Source of the DNA: Micavibrio sp. UBA1664 | Lineage (GTDB): Bacteria > Pseudomonadota > Alphaproteobacteria > Micavibrionales > UBA1664 | Length of the DNA stretch: 7,678 nt | Direction: 5' to 3' | Assembly (NCBI GenBank): GCA_002320485.1 | Contig: DCKW01000052.1 | Span: 4,307-11,984 of the forward strand | Shown: one piece after another, positions 1-5,651 of the stretch | How positions within the stretch are numbered: the stretch's first letter is position 1 | Layout: each line of letters begins with the position of its first letter | Notes under the pieces: generated by a model | What the model was told of the DNA's origin: nothing | What the model saw: only the letters and a program-made list of their open reading frames with translations | The model's database searches: none | Position numbers and translations under genes: made by a program

Positions 1-816
1 GAGGTTTTTGCCAGCAACGACTGCGCATTAGAGGGTAATGACAGTTTATGGCTTCTGACCGGGCCGAATATGGCGGGTAAATCAACTTTCCTGCGCCAAA
101 ACGCCCTGATTGCCATTCTGGCACAATGTGGGTCGTACGTCCCTGCCGCCTCCGCTTCCATCGGTATTATAGACAAGGTTTTCAGCCGGGTCGGCGCATC
201 GGACGATCTGGCACGCGGACGCTCAACCTTTATGGTGGAAATGGTGGAAACTGCGGCAATCCTTAATCAGGCGACAGAACGATCCTTAGTCATTCTGGAT
301 GAAATCGGGCGCGGAACCGCCACCTTTGACGGTCTTTCCATCGCGTGGGCCACGCTGGAATATCTGCATGACAAAATTAAATGCCGCGGCCTTTTCGCCA
401 CGCATTATCATGAACTGACACGCCTGACGACAACGCTTGATCGCCTATCACCACATGCGCTTGCAGTAAAGGAATGGAAAGGCGAAATTATTTTCCTGCA
501 TGAAGTGATTAAAGGTGCGGCTGATCATTCGTATGGTGTGCATGTTGCGCAACTGGCGGGAATACCCACCCCCGTGATCAAACGATCGAAACAAGTTTTG
601 GAATTACTTCAGAAGTCGGAAGCAAGCGGCACTCTGGCAACACTTGCCGATGATTTACCATTATTCTCCGCGGTGGTCAAAGATGCCGAGACTGAAAAAA
701 CACTTGAGACGGACACGAAACTTCGGAATGCTCTCTCGGCAATCGATCCCGATGCCCTCACCCCGCGTGAGGCGTTGGAGGCGGTTTACACCCTTAAGAA
801 CCTTCTGCAAAAATAA
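1..816 (+). CDS. mutS: DNA mismatch repair protein MutS, C-terminal part (5' truncated by window edge)
   Basis: The reading frame is open from base 1 and gives 271 residues, the C-terminal third of a protein that is usually about 850-900 residues. It contains the MutS ABC-type ATPase core: Walker A GPNMAGKST (bases 61-87), the signature region STFMVEMVET, Walker B with LVILDEIGRGT (about 286-318) and the H-loop segment THYHELTRL. A helical dimerisation tail follows, ending in the family-typical DPDALTPREALEAVYTLK. MutS recognises mispaired bases in DNA and uses ATP to recruit MutL. A DLPLF segment (bases 652-666) looks like a sliding-clamp (DnaN) binding pentapeptide; this is inferred from position and pattern. 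The mismatch-reading N-terminal domains lie outside the window. The gene ends in TAA, and rimO follows 41 bases later on the same strand. No frameshift or missing ATPase motif is seen. Confidence 0.97.
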   Translation, partial: EVFASNDCALEGNDSLWLLTGPNMAGKSTFLRQNALIAILAQCGSYVPAASASIGIIDKVFSRVGASDDLARGRSTFMVEMVETAAILNQATERSLVILDEIGRGTATFDGLSIAWATLEYLHDKIKCRGLFATHYHELTRLTTTLDRLSPHALAVKEWKGEIIFLHEVIKGAADHSYGVHVAQLAGIPTPVIKRSKQVLELLQKSEASGTLATLADDLPLFSAVVKDAETEKTLETDTKLRNALSAIDPDALTPREALEAVYTLKNLLQK

Positions 817-843
817 TATTGGATTTTCATGTCCGCTTTCCTG

Positions 844-849
844 TATAAC
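844..849 (+). promoter_or_regulatory. candidate -10 element (TATAAC) immediately upstream of rimO
   Basis: TATAAC matches the sigma-70 -10 consensus at 5 of 6 positions and ends 8 bases before the rimO ATG. A loose -35-like TTGGAT lies at 819-824 with a 19-base spacer. If used, transcription would start at about 856-858, giving a leaderless or nearly leaderless mRNA. This fits the absence of any Shine-Dalgarno sequence before this start. It is inferred from sequence only, and rimO could equally be read through from mutS. Confidence 0.35.
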
Positions 850-857
850 CCGTACAC

Positions 858-2195
858 ATGAACAAACAAGCATTAGCCCATCAACCCAAAGTCGGAATAG
901 TGTCACTCGGATGTCCGAAGGCACTGGTTGATTCCGAGCGGATTATCACAAAACTCCGCGCGGACGGCTATGCCCTGTCCCCTGATTACGCAGGTGCTGA
1001 TATTGTTGTCGTCAACACCTGCGGTTTTCTGGATTCTGCGCGTAATGAATCGCTGGATGCGATTGGTGAAGCGATGAACGAAAACGGTAAAGTTCTGGTG
1101 ACAGGCTGTATGGGTGCGACACCCGAATTGATCCGTGAAAAATTCCCGAATGTTTTGGGAATAACCGGCCCGCATCAGTATGAAGCCGTGGTGAGTGCAG
1201 TCCACGAACATGCCCCCATCGAAAAAAACCGTTTTGTTGATCTGGTTCCGGAAGCGGGATTAAAACTGACCCCACGCCATTACGCTTATTTGAAAATATC
1301 TGAAGGGTGTAACAACCGCTGTTCATTTTGTATTATTCCACAGTTGCGCGGCGATCTGGTTTCCCGCCCTTTGGGTGAAGTCATGTTAGAGGCCGAACGT
1401 TTGGTTAAAAGCGGCGTAAAGGAATTACTGGTCATTTCGCAAGATACCTCCGCTTACGGTCAGGATCTGAAATACGCAGAAAGCCGTTGGAAAGAAAAGG
1501 AATACCGCACAAAATTTTATGATCTGTGCGAAGCCATGGGAGAGTTGGACGCATGGGTGCGGATGCATTACGTTTACCCCTACCCACATGTTGATGATGT
1601 GATCCCGATGATGCAGGACGGGAAAATCCTCCCCTATCTGGATATCCCGTTTCAGCATGCCTCACCGGAAGTTCTGAAAAAAATGCGCCGTCCCGGCAAG
1701 ATTGAGAAAACAGCTGAGCGCATCCATAAATGGCGTGACATGTGCCCGGATATTACTTTGCGATCAACCTTCATTGTCGGTTTCCCCGGTGAAACAGATG
1801 CGGATTTCGAATTATTGCTCGACTGGCTGGATGATGTTCAGCTCGACCGTGTCGGATGTTTCCAATACGAGCCTGTGAGCGGCGCCCCTAGCAACGATCT
1901 GGATAATCACGTTCCCGATGAAGTGAAGGAAGAACGCTGGCATCGTTTCATGGCAAAGCAGCAAGAAATTTCATCCCTCAAAATGCAGGCGAAAATCGGC
2001 ACGACACAAGATTGTATTATCGACGGGATGGATGCGGAAACCAACCGTATTATTGCACGCTCCAAGGCCGATGCTCCTGAGATTGACGGAAATGTGTTTA
2101 TTACGGAATGCTCAAAACCTGTTACTGCGGGAGATATTATTCAGGTTCGCATTACTGATGCCGATGACTATGATTTGTACGGGATCGTGCAATAA
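858..2195 (+). CDS. rimO: ribosomal protein uS12 methylthiotransferase RimO
   Basis: This 445-residue protein matches the usual RimO length (about 440). The N-terminal UPF0004 domain (about residues 10-120) has VSLGCPKALVDSE, with C19, C55 (VNTCGF) and C84 (TGCMGA) expected to bind one 4Fe-4S cluster. The radical SAM domain carries C151-x3-C155-x2-C158 in ISEGCNNRCSFCIIP and the later TFIVGFPGET motif. A C-terminal TRAM domain spans about residues 376-443. LGCPKALVDSE and PQLRGDLVSRP are typical of RimO rather than the tRNA-modifying MiaB. RimO attaches a methylthio group to the conserved aspartate of ribosomal protein S12, using SAM and a sulfur donor, in the cytoplasm. ATG 858 is the natural start because SLGCP follows at the normal distance, although no Shine-Dalgarno sequence precedes it. 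The gene ends in TAA, 56 bases before the receiver gene. Confidence 0.95.
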   Translation: MNKQALAHQPKVGIVSLGCPKALVDSERIITKLRADGYALSPDYAGADIVVVNTCGFLDSARNESLDAIGEAMNENGKVLVTGCMGATPELIREKFPNVLGITGPHQYEAVVSAVHEHAPIEKNRFVDLVPEAGLKLTPRHYAYLKISEGCNNRCSFCIIPQLRGDLVSRPLGEVMLEAERLVKSGVKELLVISQDTSAYGQDLKYAESRWKEKEYRTKFYDLCEAMGELDAWVRMHYVYPYPHVDDVIPMMQDGKILPYLDIPFQHASPEVLKKMRRPGKIEKTAERIHKWRDMCPDITLRSTFIVGFPGETDADFELLLDWLDDVQLDRVGCFQYEPVSGAPSNDLDNHVPDEVKEERWHRFMAKQQEISSLKMQAKIGTTQDCIIDGMDAETNRIIARSKADAPEIDGNVFITECSKPVTAGDIIQVRITDADDYDLYGIVQ

Positions 2196-2239
2196 GCCCT
2201 GCGATCGTATGCAATCTGTGCCGTCACAGGATTTACCGT

Positions 2240-2245
2240 TAGAAT
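2240..2245 (+). promoter_or_regulatory. candidate -10 element (TAGAAT) before the receiver-domain gene
   Basis: TAGAAT matches the -10 consensus at 5 of 6 positions and ends 6 bases before the ATG at 2252, so a standard +1 would fall on the A of the start codon. I see no good -35 hexamer 16-18 bases upstream. GAGG at 2246-2249 is only 2 bases from the ATG, too close to act as a normal ribosome binding site. Sequence-only inference; readthrough from rimO is the alternative. Confidence 0.3.
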
Positions 2246-2251
2246 GAGGTT

Positions 2252-2629
2252 ATGGCCCTTACAATCATGTTGGTCGATGACGACCATGCATCCCGCATCA
2301 TTACAAAAACGCTATTGCAAAAAAACGGATATGACATTGTCGAATGTAAAAGCGGCACAGAAGCGGTAGTGCGCTACATGAAAACGCCCTGCCCTGTCGT
2401 CCTTATGGATTGCGGGATGCCGAACATGGATGGTTTTACAACGACAGAATCCATTCGCCTTGTTGAGCGTGAACAATCACTATCACCCGCCTATATTATT
2501 GCCCTGACCGGACAGACGCATATTGACTATCGTACTCAATGCAAGCAAGTCGGAATGAATGACTTCTTGGAAAAACCGTTTAGGGCTGAAAGCCTTTTGC
2601 TAAAGCTGGATATTATTCCCGAAATTTAG
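2252..2629 (+). CDS. single-domain response regulator (receiver/REC domain protein)
   Basis: The 125-residue protein is one complete receiver domain with no output domain. Acidic-pocket residues D9-D10-D11 follow the first strand (IMLVDDD). The phosphoacceptor is D53 in VVLMDCGMPNMDG, the switch threonine is T86 (IIALTG), and the invariant lysine is K108 in FLEKPF. The full set predicts a phosphorylatable cytoplasmic protein that receives phosphate from a histidine kinase or phosphotransfer protein and acts by protein contact. The LMDCGMPNMDGF and GMNDFLEKP stretches resemble receiver domains of hybrid histidine kinases, so a phosphorelay role or descent from a hybrid kinase is possible. No kinase is encoded in the window, so the partner is unknown. 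ATG 2252 is the earliest in-frame ATG (an in-frame TAG lies at 2240-2242). Its stop codon overlaps the stop of the opposing uup gene. Confidence 0.9.
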   Translation: MALTIMLVDDDHASRIITKTLLQKNGYDIVECKSGTEAVVRYMKTPCPVVLMDCGMPNMDGFTTTESIRLVEREQSLSPAYIIALTGQTHIDYRTQCKQVGMNDFLEKPFRAESLLLKLDIIPEI

Positions 2630-4446
2630 GCGACGACGTCCTCCAGCTCCAGCAATTGAAATTCCTTTTCATCTATTTCACGTTTTTTACGCTCCAGTTT
2701 CTCTGCGGCCTTGCTAAAGGCCTTGGGGTCCTGTTGATAAAATGCAGGGTCGCCCAGTTGTTTCGTTAGGTCCGCGACCTCGCCCTCAAGTTTTTCGATC
2801 TCTTTCGGCAAATTTTCCAACGCATATTTTTCCTTGAAGGTCAGCTTCTTCCTCTCCTGTGGTTTCTCCTCTTTTGCGGGAACGGTTTTTTTAACCTCTT
2901 TTGTTACAGGCTCATCTTTCTTTTTGTTTTTGTTTCTGAATTCCAGATAATCCGAATATCCGCCGATAATATGCTCGACCTCACCATCGCCTTCAAAAGC
3001 CAAGATTTGCGTTACAGTTTGGTCTAAAAAGTCGCGGTCGTGGGATACGATGAATAATGTTCCGTCATAATTGGCGATAATTTCCTCCAACATTTCCATT
3101 GTGTCCATATCCAGATCGTTTGTCGGCTCGTCAAGAACAAGGATATGCCCCGGGTTGGCAAGGATTTTGGCCAGCATAAGGCGGTTTTTCTGCCCGCCTG
3201 AAAGTGTCGCCGCCTTATCATCGGCCCGTCCCGGATCAAACAGGAATTGCTTCAAATAACCACGCACATGGCGTAATTTTCCCATAACTTCTATATGGTC
3301 GCCCCCATCCGGCAATAAATTACCGATAAGACTTTTATTCAGATCAAGGTCTGCGCGTTTCTGGTCGAAATAACTGATATCCAGATTTTTCGCCAATTTG
3401 ATCGTCCCTTTATCCGGCTGTTCGAGTCCCAGTAATAATTTCAGAAAGGTCGATTTTCCCGTCCCGTTTTTACCCAGAATACCGATGCGGTCTTTTCGCA
3501 TCACGCGGAAATTAAAATGGTCGAGAATCACCTTATCGTCATAGCTTTTGCAGACCTGCTTAAATTCACAAATCATTTTGGACGACATTTCGGTCGTAAT
3601 TTGCGGCAATTCGATTTTACGGGTCACACGGCGGAAGGATGATTGATCCTTTTTCAATTGTTCGCGCATCTCACGCACGCGTGCCAGTCGCGCCACGTTA
3701 CGTTTAACACGCGCTTTAACGCCGCGATTCGCCCACTCGCTTTCCTGCTCCACCCATTTTGAACGGTTATGCAATTCACGTCGTTCCTGCTCCAGCAGGT
3801 CTGTCGACCATTCCTCAAAGTGAGCAAAGCCACGTGGTGATACGCGGATTTTTCCTCGATCCAGCCAAAATACACGGTTGGATACATTTTCCAAAAAGGT
3901 TTTATCGTGCGAAATAATTAACAATGCTCCGCGCCAGCCTTTCAAAAATTCTTCCAACCATTCGATAACATCCAGATCAAGGTGGTTTGTCGGCTCGTCC
4001 AGCAAAAGGATTTCAGGCTCGTGAACCAGCGCGCGGGCCAGCGCCGCACGGCGCAATTGCCCACCTGATAAAATTGTCATTTCAGCATTTTTATCAAGAT
4101 GCAACGGTTCGCACACCATGTCGACGCGATATTCATACAGAAGTTTTTCATCATCCGATTCTGCCTCAATACCATTGAATACATATTCGAAAACCGTCTG
4201 TCCTGCCTTCGGTGTTATATCCTGTTCCAGATATCCGACACTCACACCTGCCAACTGCCAATGTTCACCCGAATCAAGTTTCAGCTTTCCGGTAATAATA
4301 TTCATCAGGGTGGATTTTCCCGCGCCGTTCCGCCCGACAAGGGATATCCGCTCCCCATCCTTGATATGAAATGTGAGGTCTTCGAAAATAGGTTTGCCGT
4401 TAAAAGCAATAGCGGCATCTTGTACTGAAAGTAATAAATCTGACAT
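2626..4446 (-). CDS. uup: ABC-F family ATPase, Uup type
   Basis: This 606-residue protein has two ABC ATPase domains and no membrane segments, the ABC-F layout. Domain 1 has Walker A GRNGAGKST (38-46), signature LSGGQ (126-130), Walker B with LLLDEPTNHLD (147-157) and switch His180. A charged helical linker (about 215-280) follows. Domain 2 has GKNGTGKST (325-333), LSGGQ (415-419), LVLDEPTNDLD (436-446) and His469. The PTNDLD form in domain 2 and the charged C-terminal coiled coil (about 530-606, after a lysine-rich stretch) point to Uup rather than EttA, which lacks this tail. Uup proteins bind ribosomes and branched DNA and affect replication, ribosome biogenesis and transposon excision in E. 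coli; the role here is by family. Both ATPase sites look intact. The ATG at 4446 has no Shine-Dalgarno sequence, and the TATAAG box 8 bases upstream suggests leaderless initiation. Confidence 0.92.
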   Translation of the reverse strand: MSDLLLSVQDAAIAFNGKPIFEDLTFHIKDGERISLVGRNGAGKSTLMNIITGKLKLDSGEHWQLAGVSVGYLEQDITPKAGQTVFEYVFNGIEAESDDEKLLYEYRVDMVCEPLHLDKNAEMTILSGGQLRRAALARALVHEPEILLLDEPTNHLDLDVIEWLEEFLKGWRGALLIISHDKTFLENVSNRVFWLDRGKIRVSPRGFAHFEEWSTDLLEQERRELHNRSKWVEQESEWANRGVKARVKRNVARLARVREMREQLKKDQSSFRRVTRKIELPQITTEMSSKMICEFKQVCKSYDDKVILDHFNFRVMRKDRIGILGKNGTGKSTFLKLLLGLEQPDKGTIKLAKNLDISYFDQKRADLDLNKSLIGNLLPDGGDHIEVMGKLRHVRGYLKQFLFDPGRADDKAATLSGGQKNRLMLAKILANPGHILVLDEPTNDLDMDTMEMLEEIIANYDGTLFIVSHDRDFLDQTVTQILAFEGDGEVEHIIGGYSDYLEFRNKNKKKDEPVTKEVKKTVPAKEEKPQERKKLTFKEKYALENLPKEIEKLEGEVADLTKQLGDPAFYQQDPKAFSKAAEKLERKKREIDEKEFQLLELEDVVA

Positions 4447-4454
4447 GGATCAAG

Positions 4455-4460
4455 CTTATA
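4455..4460 (-). promoter_or_regulatory. candidate -10 element (TATAAG) for uup
   Basis: Read on the minus strand, TATAAG (5 of 6 to consensus) ends 8 bases before the uup ATG, so transcription would start within about 2 bases of the start codon. The expected -35 position falls inside the loop and stem of the lipoprotein terminator, where only weak matches are seen. It is plausible because the terminator should insulate uup from upstream transcription, which would then require its own promoter. Inference from sequence only. Confidence 0.35.
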
Positions 4461-4463
4461 AAC

Positions 4464-4489
4464 AAAAAACCCCTCTTTAACCAGAGGGG
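4464..4489 (-). terminator. rho-independent terminator of the small lipoprotein gene
   Basis: On the minus strand a perfect 7-bp stem, CCCCTCT/AGAGGGG (arms 4489-4483 and 4476-4470) with a 6-base loop, is followed directly by six T residues (4469-4464). It lies about 28 bases after the lipoprotein stop codon and before the uup start. On the plus strand the hairpin is followed by C and then TTTT, so it may act weakly in that direction, although no plus-strand gene ends here. Confidence 0.9.
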
Positions 4490-4516
4490 CTTTTCATCTA
4501 ATCGTTTAAAAACGAA

Positions 4517-4714
4517 TTACTTGCGGTAGCAAGCTTTGTTCATTTCTTCAAGACGACGTACGCGCTCGTTACACATTTCCAAGTCGTTTACATACTGCTT
4601 GTCAACTGAACCAGCTGTACGGTCCATGTTTGTTTCGCCTGCATCTGATGTTGCGCAAGCTGATAGACCTGCTAGACCTGCGATAAGAACTGCTGTTTGT
4701 GCAAATTTTTTCAT
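4517..4714 (-). CDS. small lipoprotein with Braun-lipoprotein-like C-terminal YRK
   Basis: The 65-residue precursor begins with a lipoprotein signal: basic MKKF, hydrophobic core about residues 5-17, and lipobox LSAC with C20 as the lipidated cysteine. The mature 46 residues have a polar spacer, then a charged helical segment (about 38-61, YVNDLEMCNERVRRLEEM), and end in ACYRK. Ala21 after the lipidated Cys, rather than Asp, favours outer-membrane sorting by the Lol rule. The terminal YRK matches the end of E. coli Lpp, whose last lysine is cross-linked to peptidoglycan; a similar anchoring role is inferred, not shown. The helix is much shorter than Lpp, and C48 and C62 could form disulfides. 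A strong AAAGGAG (9-base spacing), a terminator and skewed codon use suggest high expression. It could instead be an unrelated small lipoprotein; I recognise no named family. Confidence 0.85.
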   Translation of the reverse strand: MKKFAQTAVLIAGLAGLSACATSDAGETNMDRTAGSVDKQYVNDLEMCNERVRRLEEMNKACYRK

Positions 4715-4723
4715 GTTAATCCA

Positions 4724-4730
4724 CTCCTTT
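4724..4730 (-). promoter_or_regulatory. Shine-Dalgarno sequence (AAAGGAG) of the lipoprotein gene
   Basis: On the minus strand AAAGGAG ends 9 bases before the ATG at 4714. It is a near-perfect match to the anti-Shine-Dalgarno sequence at good spacing and fixes the start codon. It is the only strong ribosome binding site I see at a gene start in this window. Confidence 0.85.
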
Positions 4731-4742
4731 ATTTAAATTGCC

Positions 4743-4775
4743 TCTATACAATGCCTAAATAAATATAAAGTTCAA
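4743..4775 (-). promoter_or_regulatory. possible promoter of the lipoprotein gene
   Basis: On the minus strand TTGAAC (4775-4770) resembles a -35 box (4 of 6), with TGTATA or TATAGA downstream (4750-4743) as a -10. The spacers are 19 and 21 bases, longer than ideal, so the exact elements are uncertain. The position would give a leader of a few tens of bases containing the Shine-Dalgarno sequence. Confidence 0.25.
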
Positions 4776-4870
4776 TGCTTTTTTAGATTTTTACAAATTT
4801 TTTTGAATAACTCCCGATATTTATGCAACACATGCCAGCATCGCAAATTTTTGATTAAAGCTATTAAACC

Positions 4871-4900
4871 TTGACGTGACGAAGTGTTTTCATGTCAATT
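4871..4900 (+). promoter_or_regulatory. possible promoter of the BPL_N-trmFO unit
   Basis: TTGACG (4871-4876) is a good -35 match. With an 18-base spacer the -10 position is TCAATT (4895-4900), only 3 of 6 to consensus. The predicted transcription start at about 4907 would coincide with the ATG at 4908, again a leaderless arrangement. The weak -10 makes this tentative. Confidence 0.25.
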
Positions 4901-4907
4901 ACGGTCT

Positions 4908-5651
4908 ATGATTTATATATATAGTGACGGTATTCATACGAATGATAGCCTGGTGATAACTATTCAGGATATTTTTCCGCATGCAACAATACGGCTTTGC
5001 ACTGCCTCAATGATTTTTTCAGGATGTTTGCAAAATACATGTGATTTATTCATTATGCCGGGCGGCGCGGATTTATTTTATTGTGAAAAATTAAATGGCA
5101 ACGGCAATCAGGTTATTCGTGATTATGTACATAATGGCGGGGCATATCTGGGCATCTGCGCCGGGGCCTACTATGGTTGCGCGACATTGAATTGGAATAA
5201 TGGTGAAATTTCAGAGGTGCGCGAACTTGCCTTTTATAAAGGGCAGGCAAACGGCCCCGTTTATGCATGGACTGAAACCCCTGATTCAATTTATGACGGA
5301 TCGTGGAAAAAGGCTGTAACAATACAAACTGCGGACGCAAAGGCCATTTCTACATTTTATGACGGGGGCCCGGTATTTGAAGACGGTAGTCATGATCGCG
5401 TCATCGCCAGATATACCGATTTACCCGATTTGCCACCCGCGATTGTCGGCGGTTTGTTCGGGAAAGGACATTATATCCTATCTTCCCCACATATAGAAAG
5501 ATTTGGACATCGCCTTAATGATGGATTATATAAGCACCGCAATACCTCATTTGAACGGGAGAAAAAAGTCATCGAAGATTTGATACCGCATGAGAAGGAA
5601 CAAAAAGACTTTTTTAAATCAATCCTTTCGGGCCTTTTAAATACAAAATGA
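4908..5651 (+). CDS. BPL_N-type glutamine-amidotransferase-fold protein, catalytic set intact (paralog A)
   Basis: The 247-residue protein resembles the N-terminal domain of fungal biotin-protein ligase (BPL_N, class I glutamine amidotransferase/DJ-1-like fold) but has no ligase domain. Motifs in order: IYSDG strand at the N-terminus; LFIMPGGADLFY (48-58, oxyanion-loop type); GGAYLGICAGAYYG (77-90) with nucleophile C84 in the sharp turn; RELAFYKGQANGPVY (105-119); YDGGPVF (151-157); and SSPHIE with H195 and E197 as the expected His-Glu partners. No signal peptide or membrane segment, so cytoplasmic. The substrate is unknown; free BPL_N proteins are largely uncharacterised. A longer GTG start at 4884 is possible (255 residues), but ATG 4908 aligns MIYIYSD with MNITIYSD of the paralog. 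The stop overlaps the next ATG by 4 bases. Its 5' half is noticeably AT-rich. Family assignment is firm, function is not. Confidence 0.85.
   Translation: MIYIYSDGIHTNDSLVITIQDIFPHATIRLCTASMIFSGCLQNTCDLFIMPGGADLFYCEKLNGNGNQVIRDYVHNGGAYLGICAGAYYGCATLNWNNGEISEVRELAFYKGQANGPVYAWTETPDSIYDGSWKKAVTIQTADAKAISTFYDGGPVFEDGSHDRVIARYTDLPDLPPAIVGGLFGKGHYILSSPHIERFGHRLNDGLYKHRNTSFEREKKVIEDLIPHEKEQKDFFKSILSGLLNTK

Larger units (their letters stand above)
4715..4907. other. AT-rich divergent intergenic region
   Basis: This spacer of about 190 bases separates the leftward lipoprotein gene from the rightward BPL_N/trmFO unit and should hold promoters for both. It is markedly richer in A and T than the flanking genes, with runs such as CAAATTTTTTTGAATAA at 4794-4810 and a similar CAAATTTTTGATTAA at 4844-4858. 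A TTGACG hexamer at 4871-4876 (5 of 6 to the -35 consensus) faces the rightward unit. I find no tRNA, small ORF or terminator in it. Confidence 0.6.

Noticed and set aside
644..931. Open frames on both strands at the mutS/rimO junction (644-931 plus, 661-924 minus)
   Set aside because: They overlap the well-supported mutS and rimO frames, have no recognisable domain and have compositions typical of out-of-frame translation.
3987..4428. Plus-strand open frames opposite uup (3987-4178, 4099-4428, 4118-4369)
   Set aside because: They are antisense shadows of the conserved ABC domain 1 of uup; no start signal or family resemblance supports them.
4536..4736. Plus-strand 66-residue open frame opposite the lipoprotein gene
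   Set aside because: The minus-strand lipoprotein has a lipobox, a Shine-Dalgarno sequence and a terminator, while the plus-strand frame has none of these and is rich in Arg/Ser from antisense translation.
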